A stretch of DNA of 64,000 nucleotides from Trichuris trichiura (GCA_037903355.1 JBAJFE010000005.1:3906001-3970000); one strand, 5' to 3'; positions 37,131 to 48,740 are shown, counted from the first letter of the stretch. Notes: generated from the letters alone by a model not told the origin. Made by a program: numbers and translations.

Positions 37131-37810
37131 CAGGGGTGGGGAACCTTTTTGGTGCCCGGAGCCATTTAGACGTTTATAAGACCGTTCGCGGGCCGGATAG
37201 AAAAAAACGAAAAGCAGCCCGCTTTATTTGCACGTATGTTTATTAGGTCACTTCTAATGGGATGCTTGGAACTGCTTTTCCCTGGTGAGGAAACTCGGAG
37301 ATAAAAAGCAGAATTTTGAGACAATTCTGCAAGCCAGTTGTCAAGAACATAAGCGCAACTGGACAGAACGAAATAACCTTTTTGTACTTCGAAGACGTAA
37401 AGGACAGGAGGAGGGCACCAACCGACGAGAACGATGCCAGGGACTACTGAGAGCAAAAAAAGCAGAAGTGCTCTAGCAAGCTGGACAGTCGTTCTCTCGA
37501 ACAAAGCAATGGTCCACGCTACTAACGCGCGCAACGCACACTATAGTAATGCCTACTGCTTGTCACCGAGGACTAACAATGTCAGTTTATCGACAGAGAG
37601 CTGTCAGCAACGCAGTCTTCTGAGCCAGCCTGACACTCCCTGCTTGTTACGCAGGATTTATGTTCTTATTAGGATTCACATAGAATACGTTTATCGCATT
37701 ATGAAAAATAACCTCCTACAAGCACATTTTCCTGAATCTAACATCCATTTGCGGTTGCCCCAGTGCGTGGGCGGAAAATGGTTTCGCGAGCCGGACGTTC
37801 CCCACCCCTC
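37131..37810. mobile_element. hAT-like non-autonomous element (680 bp)
   Basis: The left end is CAGGGGTGGGGAACCTTTTT; the right end, on the minus strand, reads GAGGGGTGGGGAACG. Eight-base flanks GATTAAAG (37123-37130) and TATTAAAG (37811-37818) agree at seven of eight positions and fit the 8-bp duplication of hAT elements. CAGGGGTGGG-type termini are typical of hAT/Charlie-like families. Internal frames (for example minus 37166-37534) have no recognisable transposase domain. Confidence 0.8.
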
Positions 37811-37818
37811 TATTAAAG

Positions 37819-38421
37819 GATATGAAATGATGTGGACAAACATTTATTTTTTGGTGGGTATAAAAGAAAAGCGTTAGTAGTACAATTTCAATATTTTATT
37901 CTGCCCATATGGAAATACTCCTTAAGCAACTGTTCCAGATCAGGTAAACACCTTGTAACAAGTCGAAGTTGTGATAAACATTCCTTCTTCAGAGTAGCAC
38001 AATCACGAAGTGACTGTGGAAAAATTTAAGGGAAAACAAATAGAGCACATCGAATTTAAAACGTCATTTCTGCATGTATGCATATTACGGCATGAGAGGA
38101 ACTGATACCACGTTCGCGTGTTGCCCATATCAAATGAAATAATATTAATATCATGTTTATACTTCCAGTTTCAACAAATGAATATGTGGTTTCATTGATC
38201 ACTGTTCTACAAAAAATAAGTGCATTATAGCAAATTGAATTCTGGTAAGAAGAATTCCTTGTTTAGAAAAATTGGAGAATCGCTCAAATGGGAGACTTTT
38301 GATTTGCTGACGACGGGACCTGACCAGCCCTGAAAACATTGAAGAAAGAATTTGTCGAACACTTATAAGCCGCCATTTAGTTTTATTTTGCGAATAAAAT
38401 GTTGGTTCGCGCGTGTCTTTT
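37819..38421. other. AT-rich spacer with one hammerhead-like copy
   Basis: No gene is recognised. The stretch at 38280-38345 carries a hammerhead-like core, annotated separately. Confidence 0.4.
38305..38338 (+). ncRNA. Hammerhead-ribozyme-like motif
   Basis: The plus strand reads GCTGACGA, a hairpin CGGGACCTGACCAGCCCTG and GAAAA. The core CTGANGA...GAAA is complete and stem II can form from CGGG with CCTG, partly mismatched. Flanking stem I pairing is unclear. Activity is uncertain. Confidence 0.45.
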
Positions 38422-39400
38422 TTATGACGGTTGCAGCCCGTCCCTCAGAGGGTTCATAGTTCTCTGCTTAGGAATTACAGCCGCGGATAGATGACACCAG
38501 TCCAAAGATGCTTGGAAGACTGGAAGATGAAGAACGAGAATAACAGCCATACTGAAGAAGTCAACAACAGCTATAGAACCAAGAGAAAAGTGGAAAAGAA
38601 GAAGAAGATCATTGCATAAGGAGGGTAACAGGGTGGAGGTGGGCACTATAGGTTCCAGCACGCATGCGGGTTCACATCCACTCTTACTAATAGTGAGTTT
38701 TGGTATTGGATTCGGGTGAGGAAGGCAGATGAGATTTATATTACTTGAGATAAGGTGCATGCATAGGATAGCGGCCTCCCCCCGTCCCTCCTTAAAAAAA
38801 GGGCGGATTGGGATCGAGTCGCTGTCCGAACAGATTAGGACACAACCACAATATTCCGTCAGGTATGTCACATTTCTTATGTGCTGCCTATAGGATGTCG
38901 TAAGCTCTGTGCGAGCACAAGGGACAGTGAACACTGGACAGCGGACGATGGACACTGGCATAGGACACAGGCATGAGACACTGCCTAGCGGACACTGAAC
39001 TGAGTGCATAGACTGAAGCGGTGTACCCCCGTGTAGAACAAGGTAGTAGGAATAAGTAATGGGATTTGGTAGATGCGCTGCTGTCTTGTCCCACTCTTAT
39101 GTGTGCAGAAATGACTTGTAGATGGGACAGCATAAGGTTTGAAGGTTTGACACGTTCACGACAGGCAAGTAGGTAAGGCAGTGAGTGAGTATGCGCAGGA
39201 GAAATTGCAGTTTGCGGTATCGATGAGTTTTCCCTTCTGAGCTCCCGTTGAGGTTGAAATATGTTGGGTAGGAGAGAACTGAATAGTGGTGTTAAGCCTT
39301 GAATTAGTTGCAATATTGTATCTAAACATTACCCCATTCCACTTTTCTCTAATCCCCGGGAAACAGCTTTATCTGAAAGCTTCAGTTTCCTCTTTGTTGG
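38422..39400. repeat. Low-complexity region with GGACACTG-type tandem words
   Basis: Between 38925 and 39000 the words ACACTGG, GGACACTGGC, GGACACAGGC, AGACACTGCC and GGACACTGAA repeat about every 15-20 bp, forming a small degenerate minisatellite. The rest is unassigned and may be the 5' part of the adjoining LINE-like remnant. Minus frames of 141 and 195 codons across it are products of this sequence and have no domain. Confidence 0.45.
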
Positions 39401-39423
39401 TTTGTGCACTTTGATCTTCGACA

Positions 39424-39900
39424 ATTACCAGAAGAATTCCATAGCAATTGCCAACATCTGTTGGATTACGGAGCAAGAAAAAGAATTCCAGAAAACCATC
39501 TGTTTTTCATTTATCAAATACAACAGAGGTTTTCATTGTGTGGATCATAACAGACTGTGGCAAGTGTTCAAGTGTATGGGACTTCCAGCTCATCTTACCT
39601 CTTTCCTGTGCACGAGTCAAAGAAGCGGGAAGCAGAACTGTGCGTGGAAGAACGGACTGATCTAAAGTTGGGAAAGGAGCGCGACGAAGTTACCCATCTT
39701 TATCTTTCAGGCTTATTCCACTACGAGAAACGCCAGATTAAAAGAACTGAATTGTGGAATGAAAGTCGCGGGAAGAAATATTAATAATTTAAAGTATGCA
39801 GATGATATCATCTTACTCATTGAGAGTTTAAAAAAGTTTGGCAGCCTATTCGTGAGCATTGAAAAGGAGAATGCAAAGCCTGAATGTAAAGAAAATTAAA
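39424..39900 (+). pseudogene. RTE/BovB-like LINE reverse transcriptase fragment
   Basis: Across frameshifts the plus strand encodes IANICWITEQEKEFQKTICF, FHCVDHNRLWQVFKCMGLPA, then GRNINNLKYADDIILLIESL. These are consecutive blocks of a LINE reverse transcriptase including the YADD catalytic motif. From memory they resemble the RTE/BovB-type enzyme common in ruminants (IANIRWI..., CVDHNKLW, NINNLRYADD). The region between the blocks is deleted or out of frame and there is no endonuclease part, so it is a relic. See findings for the transfer question. Confidence 0.75.
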
Positions 39901-39949
39901 ATTTCGGCAACTTGCACTTAGAAAATAAATGGAAAGGAACTGGAAACTG

Positions 39950-41235
39950 CAACAGCGCGTATGCTTGACATCGCGTTAAAATGAAACCGCCTCAAATTTA
40001 AACGAACAGTAGCTCAAGTTAAAGCGGGCTCTAACCTTAACGTGACGCTGAAAAAGAATTGCTCCACGCCCAAATTGGAAAATTTAACGGTTTGAAGCAG
40101 CTTCAAGATAGATCTAACACGCACAGGTCTGACATCGCCGCAGGATGCCTTGCATATAAATCTTGACGCGGCGTCAAAATATATGGACGCCAACCGGTTT
40201 GCTTTAACGTTAGAAGCAAGGAAACGTTTGAACGCTGATAAAAGGTGGTTTCACTCCTGGCGGGTTGACGGTGCAACATTTTGACTCCGCGTCAAGATGG
40301 ACCGACGCCTGCGTGTTGACGTTACAACGTTTTGACGCCGCGTCAAGGTGAACGATGTCGGACGTTTTGACGTAAGCAACGGTTTGACTTTAAAACGTTT
40401 TGACGCTGCGTCAAGGTGGTCTGACGCCTGCCGGTTTGACGTTACAACGTTTTGACTTCACAATGTTTTGACGCCGCGTCAAGATGAAACTATGTCGGCC
40501 GTTTTGACGTAAGCAACGGTTTGACTTCACAACGTTTTGACGCCGCGTCAAAGTGGTTCGCCGCCTGCCGGTTTGACGCTACAACGTTTTGACTTCACAA
40601 TGTTTTGACGCCGCGTCAAGATGAAACTATGTCGGCCGTTTTGACGTAAGCAACGGTTTGACTTCACAACGTTTTGACGCCGCGTCAAAGTGGTTCGCCG
40701 CCTGCCGGTTTGACGCTACAACGTTTTGACTTCACAATGTTTTGACGCCGCGTCAAGATGAAACTATGTCGGCCGTTTTGACGTAAGCAACGGTTTGACT
40801 TCACAACGTTTTGACGCCGCGTCAAAGTGGTTCGCCGCCTGCCGGTTTGACGTTACAACGTTTTGACTTCACAATGTTTTGACGCCGCGTCAAGATGAAA
40901 CTATGTCGGCCGTTTTGACGTTAGCAACGGTTTGACTTCACAACGTTTTGACGCCGCGTCAAAGTGGTTTGCCGCCTGCCGGTTTGACTTTGCAACGTTT
41001 CGACTTCACAATGTTTTGACGCCGCGTCAAGATGAAACTATGTCGGCCGTTTTGACGTTAGCAACGGTTTGACTTTACTATGTTTTGGCTGTGCGTGAAG
41101 ATTTTTTTTTGGCGCCCGTTATTTTGGCGCTGCCATGTTTTGGTTAAGGGGACTTTTCGACGCGCGTCAAGATAGTTTTGCCGTTTGTTATTTTTACGCC
41201 GGCACGTTTTAACGCGAGTGCACATCTCGACGCCG
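39950..41235. repeat. Tandem satellite, 137-bp unit with palindromic TTGACGC core
   Basis: The marker GATGAAACTATGTCGGCCG recurs at 40483, 40620, 40757, 40894 and 41031, exactly 137 bp apart. These units are nearly identical. Each contains two copies of TTTTGACGCCGCGTCAA, whose arms TTGACGC and GCGTCAA are perfect inverted repeats around one base. Flanks at 39950-40380 and 41085-41235 hold more diverged versions of the same half-unit. The plus strand is rich in GTTTTGACG words. No coding capacity. Confidence 0.9.
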
Positions 41236-43384
41236 CGGCATGATGGGTTTAAAGCTGCTACGGTTTGATGGAAGGGTACACGTTGAGACCGTACGTAAAT
41301 GGAGTTTGTTACTACCCGTTGAACGTTTCGAATTGGATTTTGCAGATGAAAGCGTATATAATTTGGTGACTATAGCATGTGTCATAGTGTTCATGGAATT
41401 CTGTTGTTTCTTGGTAAAATATCAAATTTAATAAAGAAAGAACAAGAATGCAAGCAAATCATTTATGACTCTGACTGTAAGTGAACCATCATGATTGGAA
41501 GTAAATGTATGTGTCCTTCAGATGTAACTAAGTGGTCTCTAAGGGGCTTCTAAAACACTGGTAAGTGTTCAAAACAAGTGCATGTAAACCTATTGCCAAT
41601 TTGCTTAATCTTTAATGTCATCCTTTGTTTTATATTTCTTGATCCGTAATCCCTTAAACCCAAATAGTAAACTAAACAAGTTATAGGCACCGAACATTAG
41701 ATTATTCAATCATTTTATCCTATTTCATAAGATTTACGGAGAGAACAAACGTTTTTTTCTAGAACGTTTAAATAAGGATGATTGGGAGTTCATTAGCTAA
41801 ACATTGAATTATAAAAAAACGAATACGGCATATTCCTTTTGTACTTTTTAATCAAAAATAAAAGAACGCTAATGGCTGCTTCAATGATACGAGTAGGAAG
41901 GACTGGACGTCTAAACAAGTCAACTATGCTACACGAAAGCAAACAAGTGAGATGGGAAAGATCGGTAGGCAGCAGCTGCTCTATGTGATCATTGCATTCT
42001 GTTTGCCTGATTTCAAAGATCGCTAAAGAGCGTCAAACGAGCAACCGTTTCCATCAAAAACAATATAAGCAAAGGGGTAATTCTAAACATATAGTAAATT
42101 AGCAATGCTGATACACTATTCTTAACATTACATGCCATGTTTATCACCGTGCATCTACAGGTGGTCACTTACCCATTCTCGATAGGTTACCCCAAAACAT
42201 CTTTTTTGTTTGGGGTATTCTGACCATTGTTTTCAGGCTGTACTTTACAACTTAGCCATAAAACTATGCGCAATCTCCCGACTTGATTGCTCCCTTAAGT
42301 TTCCTATCTGACGATGTTTATAACTGAACAACGAAGCTGACATGTCTCTGTACGAAGTCTTCGATAAGAAACTTTTTAAAATGAGTGACATGCTAAAACG
42401 GTTTGCTCTAAAGAAAAATTAAGCCACGAATGTTCTCTACGTGCGCTCTTTTCACTCAACATGTCCTTGATTGTCCACGGCAACGGAATGGGTACAGAAG
42501 AGAGAAATGACCTAACAAATGTGTATTTACGCTATAAGAAGGCAATAAGCTTTTCAATGCAAAGGTATTTAATTTCTTTTCTCAGAAAGTTTTATGTTAA
42601 AAATTATTAGCTTCAACTGTGCATTAATAAGTACGCACAAAAACAGAATATAATTAACCGTCAGTATCACTTCACCCAAGGAATGACTGGTTTCACCGCT
42701 TTTACGAAAAGGAGGAATTGCAATAAGCACATGACGATGACTTTTTCCATACTTGTCGCACTACTGAAGTTTTTGCCACAAATACAGACAAAATAACTTT
42801 TCTGTAAAAACAAATTCCTTCGTTAATCTATTAGTTAAGTTAGGGTTTCCGATAGTATTTAATGCTTGAAACATGATGAACTCGTCTAATGTCGTAAAAT
42901 AATAGCAACAAAAATACCATCTGACTTTGTCCCCATCCGTAGTCAGTGTATAAAAAAGGAAAACGAGCAAACTCAACATAGCTTAACAATGGGAATTCTA
43001 AGGTGCACTTGGAATAGTGAAAAAATGTCAATCTTTTTTGTGAGCCTACATCGAGCAGCGTTTTTATCCATTTAATCAAATCAACGCAAAATGTTACTAC
43101 TTTCACGATTCGGTCCCAACTACTGATTATTTAATTACATGAAAAAAATTAATTTCAACACCTATGACGGTACCATACAGGTCTTCAGTGCCTTATACTT
43201 GTTTCAAGGAATAAATTTTTTGTATAAATTGTTGCCTGAATAAGCAGACAAAATAGTGTACGTTGCTGTACCAACGTATGGGTTCTCTTACACACGATCT
43301 GAATAACATGTTTTTTCTTTTATTGTGATGATCTTGAACACTGGATGCTTCTTAACGGGTCTGAAGATTTTCGTGTTGAAATTT
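41236..43384. other. AT-rich non-coding stretch
   Basis: No gene, domain or mobile-element end is visible. A short perfect hairpin (TACCCCAAA with TTTGGGGTA) lies at 42184-42213. Short frames near 42761-43106 on the minus strand have no support. Confidence 0.4.
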
Positions 43385-43500
43385 CCGTACGGTTTTTGTC
43401 TTTCCTGTTTTTGGTTTCTGAAATAAACCAAAGCAAACGCCTTACCAACGGATGGATGAACATTTACTAAAAAAAATTCAGAGATTAAAGTGCAACATTG
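43385..43500 (-). repeat. Copy of the dispersed CCGTTGGTAGGGCA-type repeat
   Basis: The plus strand reads GGTTTCTGAAATAAACCAAAG, then GCCTTACCAACGGATGGATG, matching the copy at 33755-33825 in the same orientation. This copy lacks a recognisable hammerhead core. Confidence 0.6.
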
Positions 43501-43653
43501 TTAGAATTAATAGAAAAGTTTTATTTTAAGTGAAGAAATTACGTGACACGTTAAAGTCTCTTACAATACGACTAATAGGACTTTGAGAAGAGAACAACTG
43601 CAAATGTCAACGCTCATAATATGCCGGCCCGTCAAAACTCTTTTGCTATTTGA

Positions 43654-43857
43654 AAAGAAAGTATTGAAAGCAGATTTAGTTGTCCTTTCTCTGGAATGTC
43701 GGATGAAAACGTTGTCCAGCGCATTACCGTGGATGAGTTGCCAATTCACGGCTATCATCTTAAATTTGAAGAAAAAACAGGACGCAGAAATACATTATCT
43801 CAAATAGCAGTGAAGTTACGTATACAGAATTGTCTGCCAGAAAAGGTTCCGCTATAA
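43654..43857 (+). CDS. Candidate terminal exon or small protein
   Basis: The plus frame reads ESRFSCPFSGMSDENVVQRI, then TVDELPIHGYHLKFEEKTGR, continuing to a TAA at 43855-43857. Composition is protein-like with charged and hydrophobic residues well mixed. The opposite-strand frames over the same bases look like its shadows. An internal Met gives a 53-residue product. No family recognised; it could be the last exon of a gene whose other exons I did not find. Confidence 0.3.
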   Translation, partial: KESIESRFSCPFSGMSDENVVQRITVDELPIHGYHLKFEEKTGRRNTLSQIAVKLRIQNCLPEKVPL

Positions 43858-44026
43858 ATCATTTGTACGCAATAGGAATCATAACTAATAGACTACATAG
43901 GAGGGAACGTTATTGTTTGTAATCTATCACGCTAACAAATCATTTAAACAATAGCGCTAATTGCAACTGCGCATTCGTTTTGAAGAAGAATTTAAAAGTG
44001 TAATAAAAGAAAAACCGCTTACTTAC

Positions 44027-47000
44027 TTTGTCTTCAAAAGCGTCGATATTAATGAAATTCGTCCTGTTCGTGGCCCTTTGCGAGAATGAATTCCACACAT
44101 TTTGTCGTTTCGCCACATTTAATAATTTCGTACAACTTTTGGTGTAACATTCACTGAAGAAAATATAAAATGGTCGACTTTTCAGCGGCATATTCATTTT
44201 GTTACTTTTCCGAAAAAATAAGGAAGACTGCGAAGACATTTTGCCGAAATATTCGTACTTTCTTTCAGTAAAGCTAAAATATACAGCTGTGTTTTACCGC
44301 TAAGCTCTGTGGTAAACGCAGACTAGAAATTAAAGAAAGTGGTGCAAACTGAATGCTATACAGTTAGAACGTAATAGCATATAAGGTGAGCGCAAGTGAT
44401 AAATATAACCTTACAATTTTCACGAGCATCTGAAAAAACTGATGGACAGGTGGATATTGCCATATTTTAACATTAACAAAACGACAAAATATGGTACTTA
44501 CTTTACTTTCGGGATTGTCGCAGTGTGCAATGTGTCATTCTCTTCTGAGTAGACAAAATATTGGGAGGAGCACCTTGTCTGCGCAGTATCTTAATTACCA
44601 ATGAACAGTCAAATTTTGAATAACTTCTAAGCTGCTGACTACTGTTCACTTCTATCCGTAACGCACAGGTCTCGGTGGCCTAAAATAACTTTTTCTCACA
44701 AAACTTTTAACTTATAAGTAAAGAACGCAAACACCAGCATCGTTATTTGTTCACTTCATTGAATGGACGAATTCCTTTAAGAATGAAACTTTCAGTTGCA
44801 GCGACTTATATTCCACTATTGCTTTTGTAGACAAATATATCATTTGTCCGCCATAAACTGAGTTGCAGAAAAGGTGCCACGCAATCATGATTCGTGCTTA
44901 CGTCTCACGCAAAAAGAGGCGAGTGCGATTGACAGGAAGTGTTGCTTTCACGTACGCGCAGAGCAGAGCCCACGTATTACATTAGAATACGGGATTACGA
45001 GCAATGATTGAAAAATATATTAAAAGAACTGTTCTACTTACTTCACCTTCCGCAACGTCGAAAATGCCACTGCCGTTGATGATGTTCCAACGTAGTCGTT
45101 GATAGTGTCTCGTTCGGCTGTTCAGTACTATTGCAACGGCTTCAGTGTACAGCGCTCACTGTAGAAAATGAGTCAAATGAAGATAAAATTATCATTGGAT
45201 GATAATGTTTTTATTTGCTTAACCTCTTGAGATGCTCTACTGAATATTTACTTAACAGCGTTTCTCGCAATGAAATGATCATTTTCGACCGAGGTTGTTT
45301 TATCAGTTAACCTTATCTACATTTGGTTAGTTTCGAACGGTTAGGCTTCTAACTCATTTATGTGCTGATAAGATAAAAGATACGTTTAAGCTGTATTACG
45401 GATTTTTTTTCTCGACTTGAAAGAGCACGTACGAGGGATGTTCGGAAAGTTCCCGGAAAAACGGTACAGCATCTGACACGATACCAACGGATGGGCCAAA
45501 ACTTGTCTAATTATATCTCCGCTATCTTTGGATTTGTACGGAGAGGCAGCCTCATCCGACGCTGCGCCAGTGTGGTACAAGCTGCTCCTAAAGTAATCGT
45601 TTTTCTCATGATATGGAAAGCCTTCGTTTTGAGGTCATAGCAAACATTAAATCTCTATCCAAGCTTGGCTGGCTGCTGAGGAAAATTATTCGGCCTTCAT
45701 AGCAGGTTTACGGAAGTATTGCACCACCTAAGTCGGTTATGAGTGGATAAGGCGTTTCAAAGAGGGCGGTGAGGCCATCAAAGACGACCGGAGAACGGGA
45801 AGATAAGCAACCGCAACGAGCGAAGGCACTGTGGCTTTTGTATGAAACCTAGTGGAAGGAAACCGCAGAATTACAATCAGGAAGATCGCTAGAATGTTTG
45901 GGATTTCCCTCCATCCAGTATTTGGAATACTGCATGAAACTGTTGGTCTGATGAAGTTTTCAGCTCGGTGGGTCCTGGAAGCGTTGCGCGAAGAACAGCT
46001 GGTTCGACGTGCTAACCATTCTCAGGATCTTTTAACGAAGATTAAAGCAAATGACACCGGGATTTTTGACCGTATCGTTATGGGAGATGAATCGTGGATC
46101 TACCATCATAAACCCAAGAGTAAGATCCAATCCAACCAGTGGTTCCTGAGAGGGTCAGCAGGTTCAGTCAAGTTCAAAGCAGAGGGATCGGTTAGAAGGG
46201 TTAAGGCGACCATATTCCTAGACTCGGATGGAGTAATTCTGACTGACTTCCTTGAAGGAGAGCGAACAGTCACGGCAAGTTATCACAAAGCAGTATTGCA
46301 AAAATTAAAGACGACAGTGACAAGAAAACGATATGGCAATTTGCAACTCGGTGTCCTGTTCCATTACGATAACGCGTCAGCTCATTCATCAAGGACTGTG
46401 AGGACTGTTTTTCGTGAGTTTCAGATGGGAAGCCATTCCTTACCCGCCCTACAGTCCAGACGTTGCCCCGTCAGACATTTTCTTTTTCCCAAAGTTAAAA
46501 GAACATTTAGAAGGCACCCTGTTCGAGTCAATGGATGACGCGAAACGCGTTGTCTCGACTTGGTTCAATGCACAGTTCCCAGGGTTCTACAAGGAAGGTC
46601 TGCGGAAGTCTGGTCTGGAGACACCTGCAGAAGTGCGCAGCGGTTGACGGAAGATACGTTGAGAAAAAAGTTTGATATCAGTGCCAATAAAATTTTTATT
46701 TAATTCTTCCGGGAGCTTTTCGAACAGCCATCATATACTATTGTAGCTGAACTGGAAAATCAAACTTTTTTTGACGTATTCTGGAACAGATTACACTGTC
46801 AAATACGAAAGGTTCATGAAAAACGTTGAATTCAGTAGCTGAAAGATTTTGCTTTTTTTGGGAATAGAGTTTTATATTTTATGAAGATGCAATTAAATAA
46901 GGAAACATTAGGGGACGTCTCTTCACGGGACGGGATGTGAAATTATTGAAATATACTGTGATGAAAAAATTAAAAGCAAGATTTTTTTCTCCAAAACGAA

Positions 47001-47141
47001 TATTACTAGCGCGACTGAAGTAAACCTATTCTTGTATGATGGTTAACTTGCAAACTTACGAAAAAGCTGTTCGCGCTTTAATATCTTTTCCGATTTGTTA
47101 GGACAAGTTTTCATTTCGTAAATGATGGGAGATTCGGTGAA
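44027..47141 (-). CDS. Candidate multi-exon gene interrupted by a mariner in an intron
   Basis: Four minus-strand segments join by phase: 47141-47060 (FTESPIIYEMKTCPNKSEKI, strong GTAAGT donor), 45154-45047 (LYTEAVAIVLNSRTRHYQRL...IFDVAE), 44544-44502 (ENDTLHTATIPKV) and 44153-44027 (ECYTKSCTKLLNVAKRQNVW...NIDAFEDK, strong GTAAGT). The second exon has an inverted paralogue at 34381-34497 in the same frame, which argues for real coding history. The mariner at 45432-46733 sits inside the first intron. For exon 2 an alternative GTAAGT donor at 45041 breaks phase with the next exon. Start and end exons were not found and no family is recognised. Confidence 0.4.
45042..45345 (-). repeat. Arm of the 300-bp inverted duplication (partner at 34200-34500)
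   Basis: This is the reverse-complement partner of 34200-34500; it contains the intact copy of the shared exon plus about 190 bp of upstream sequence. Confidence 0.75.
45432..46733 (+). mobile_element. Full-length mariner transposon (about 1.3 kb)
   Basis: The left end reads CGAGGGATGTTCGGAAAGTT; the right end on the minus strand reads TGATGGCTGTTCGAAAAGCT. Both continue with CCCGG. TA flanks both ends (45430-45431 and 46734-46735). Length and ends are those of a complete mariner. The enclosed transposase is frameshifted. Confidence 0.9.
45611..46647 (+). pseudogene. Mariner transposase, frameshifted
   Basis: The N-terminus starts MESLRFEVIANIKSL in one frame. The main frame is 45852-46538 with GDESWIYHH (first catalytic Asp) and HYDNASAH (second Asp). 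The end runs in another frame from about 46414 with YPPYSPDVAPSDIFFFPKLK (third Asp region). At least two frameshifts and a stop near 45690-45840 break the gene, so this copy should be inactive. The three acidic positions themselves are preserved. Confidence 0.85.
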
Positions 47142-48559
47142 CTTTGCGAGAGAAAAATAAATGAGTTCTTGAAGTAATGAACAGTAGAAATGAGTGTGCA
47201 AAGTGTGAAGAAAGAAAGTTATTGTCGAAATGGGAAAACGTCTACTAGGATGACTGAACGTTGTTCTAAGCACAAAACATAGTCATATAGAAGATGTCAG
47301 TTTACGCTAATTTTAAAGAGTAACATCATTTGTTTAAGTGCGTTAGACTTGTTATGCTTTCGTTTACTTACCTGAAGTGATAAAACAGCATATTGCGCAT
47401 TATGCAGTAAACGGCCGGCAGTGAATTACGCTGCTCTTTTTAAAGATTCAATAGTTAACTTTTTCCGTTCTCAGAAAGGATGCCAAAGCATGTCTGTATA
47501 AAATAATTTAAGTTTATTTATTTTCCTTTAATTGCTTGTTGAAATGTGCAACTGTTAAAATACTAACTGCCTTGATAGATTAATTTTGAACTTCATGACA
47601 TCAAACCACTTTGCATATGACTTTGTCTAATTTCCCTATTTGCCGTCGTAACTCAGAAGCAGTTTGAAAAGTAAAAGTAGGCGAAAGATCGCTATACGTA
47701 CTGCAGAAACTGAAAGATGTTCCTAATTATTAATAACCACTGAAAAAAGTACTGTTAAGCATAAAATGTGAAAAGTGCTTTCTGGAAGGAATTCTGATCC
47801 GCTGTGATTAGGATTACTCCGCAAAGTTTTATGGAATTCGGCAACATCTCTTGCCAATGTCAAACGCAATAGTAAAGCTTAAAATGAATCACTTCTGACT
47901 CTGTTTATCTTGCTTTATGAAGAGATGAAGTTTTACGGACACAAAGCATTCTTGACGCTAGTAAGATGCACTTGCAAAGAGGATTATTTGGAATAATGCT
48001 ATCATATGAAGCATGAAAGTTTAGGCTTGTAAATAAGTTTTCTAAATTAATACTGTGAAAAGCATTGTACTATTAATAACTTTGCAGGTTATGATTCAAC
48101 AAATGCCTCGAAGTTATCAGTACACATGAATGAACATCCATGTGGCCTTGCAATGTGTACGCTTCATTCATTCAGAAGCACAAAACTTTGTATGTCTGTA
48201 CCAGAAGGGTATGTCTACAATGCGCTTCATAATTCTACACGTGGGAATAACCCCTAAAAAATTATGTTTTATTTGCGCAGTATGCGTTTCAGTATGAATA
48301 GTGTGTCATCCTCAGCGCGCAGATGACTAGACACGGTTCGTCCCGAAAGCCCCTTTTCACAAATAAGATGTAACTACACACAGCTTGTTCTTCTGCGCAA
48401 AGCTATACAACTTCTTTGCACAACCGTGAAAAACAGCTGTACTTTCAGCGCACTGCTGTATTATTAAATAGCCAAAATATTATTACGACATTATTTTGTC
48501 AGAAAACTTTTATTATAATGCGAAACTAAACGTCGATGAAAAAAGCCACATTTATAAAA
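47142..48559. other. AT-rich stretch, nothing recognised
   Basis: No domain-bearing frame, repeat array or element end was seen between the first exon of the minus-strand candidate and the dispersed repeat at 48560. The missing 5' exons of that candidate may lie here. Confidence 0.35.
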
Positions 48560-48740
48560 AGTATCAGATCCCATTACCATCATCGCTGACGATGGGGCAA
48601 GATTAGTCCCGAAAGCTCCGAAACCGCTAAGTTTTTGTTCCGAATTTTCCTTAGTAATTGCTCGTCCATTCGTTGGTAGGGCATTTGCTTCAGTTTATTT
48701 CAGACATTATCAACGGGCCAGACAAAGCCGTATTAAAGAA
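48560..48740 (+). repeat. Dispersed repeat copy carrying a good hammerhead-like core
   Basis: Contains the hammerhead-like motif at 48583-48622, then TTGTTCCGAATTTTCC, TTGCTCGTCCATTCGTTGGT and AGGGCATTTG, matching the other four copies of the family. Confidence 0.7.
48583..48622 (+). ncRNA. Hammerhead-ribozyme-like motif, well preserved
   Basis: The plus strand reads TCG, then CTGACGA, stem II TGGGGC...GTCCC, GAAA, GCTC, then CGA. The core is canonical (CTGANGA and GAAA). TCG before the core can pair with CGA after the expected cleavage site (U-C), giving a short stem I. Helix III would be minimal, as in Penelope-associated hammerheads. This is among the best copies in the window. Confidence 0.6.

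Noticed and set aside
38422..39313. Minus-strand frames of 195 and 141 codons
   Set aside because: Overlap a degenerate GGACACTG minisatellite; cysteine/proline-rich repeats without domain or splice support.
40380..41085. Regular repeats that could suggest a CRISPR array
   Set aside because: Units are contiguous 137-bp copies without unique spacers, in a eukaryotic context; this is a satellite.
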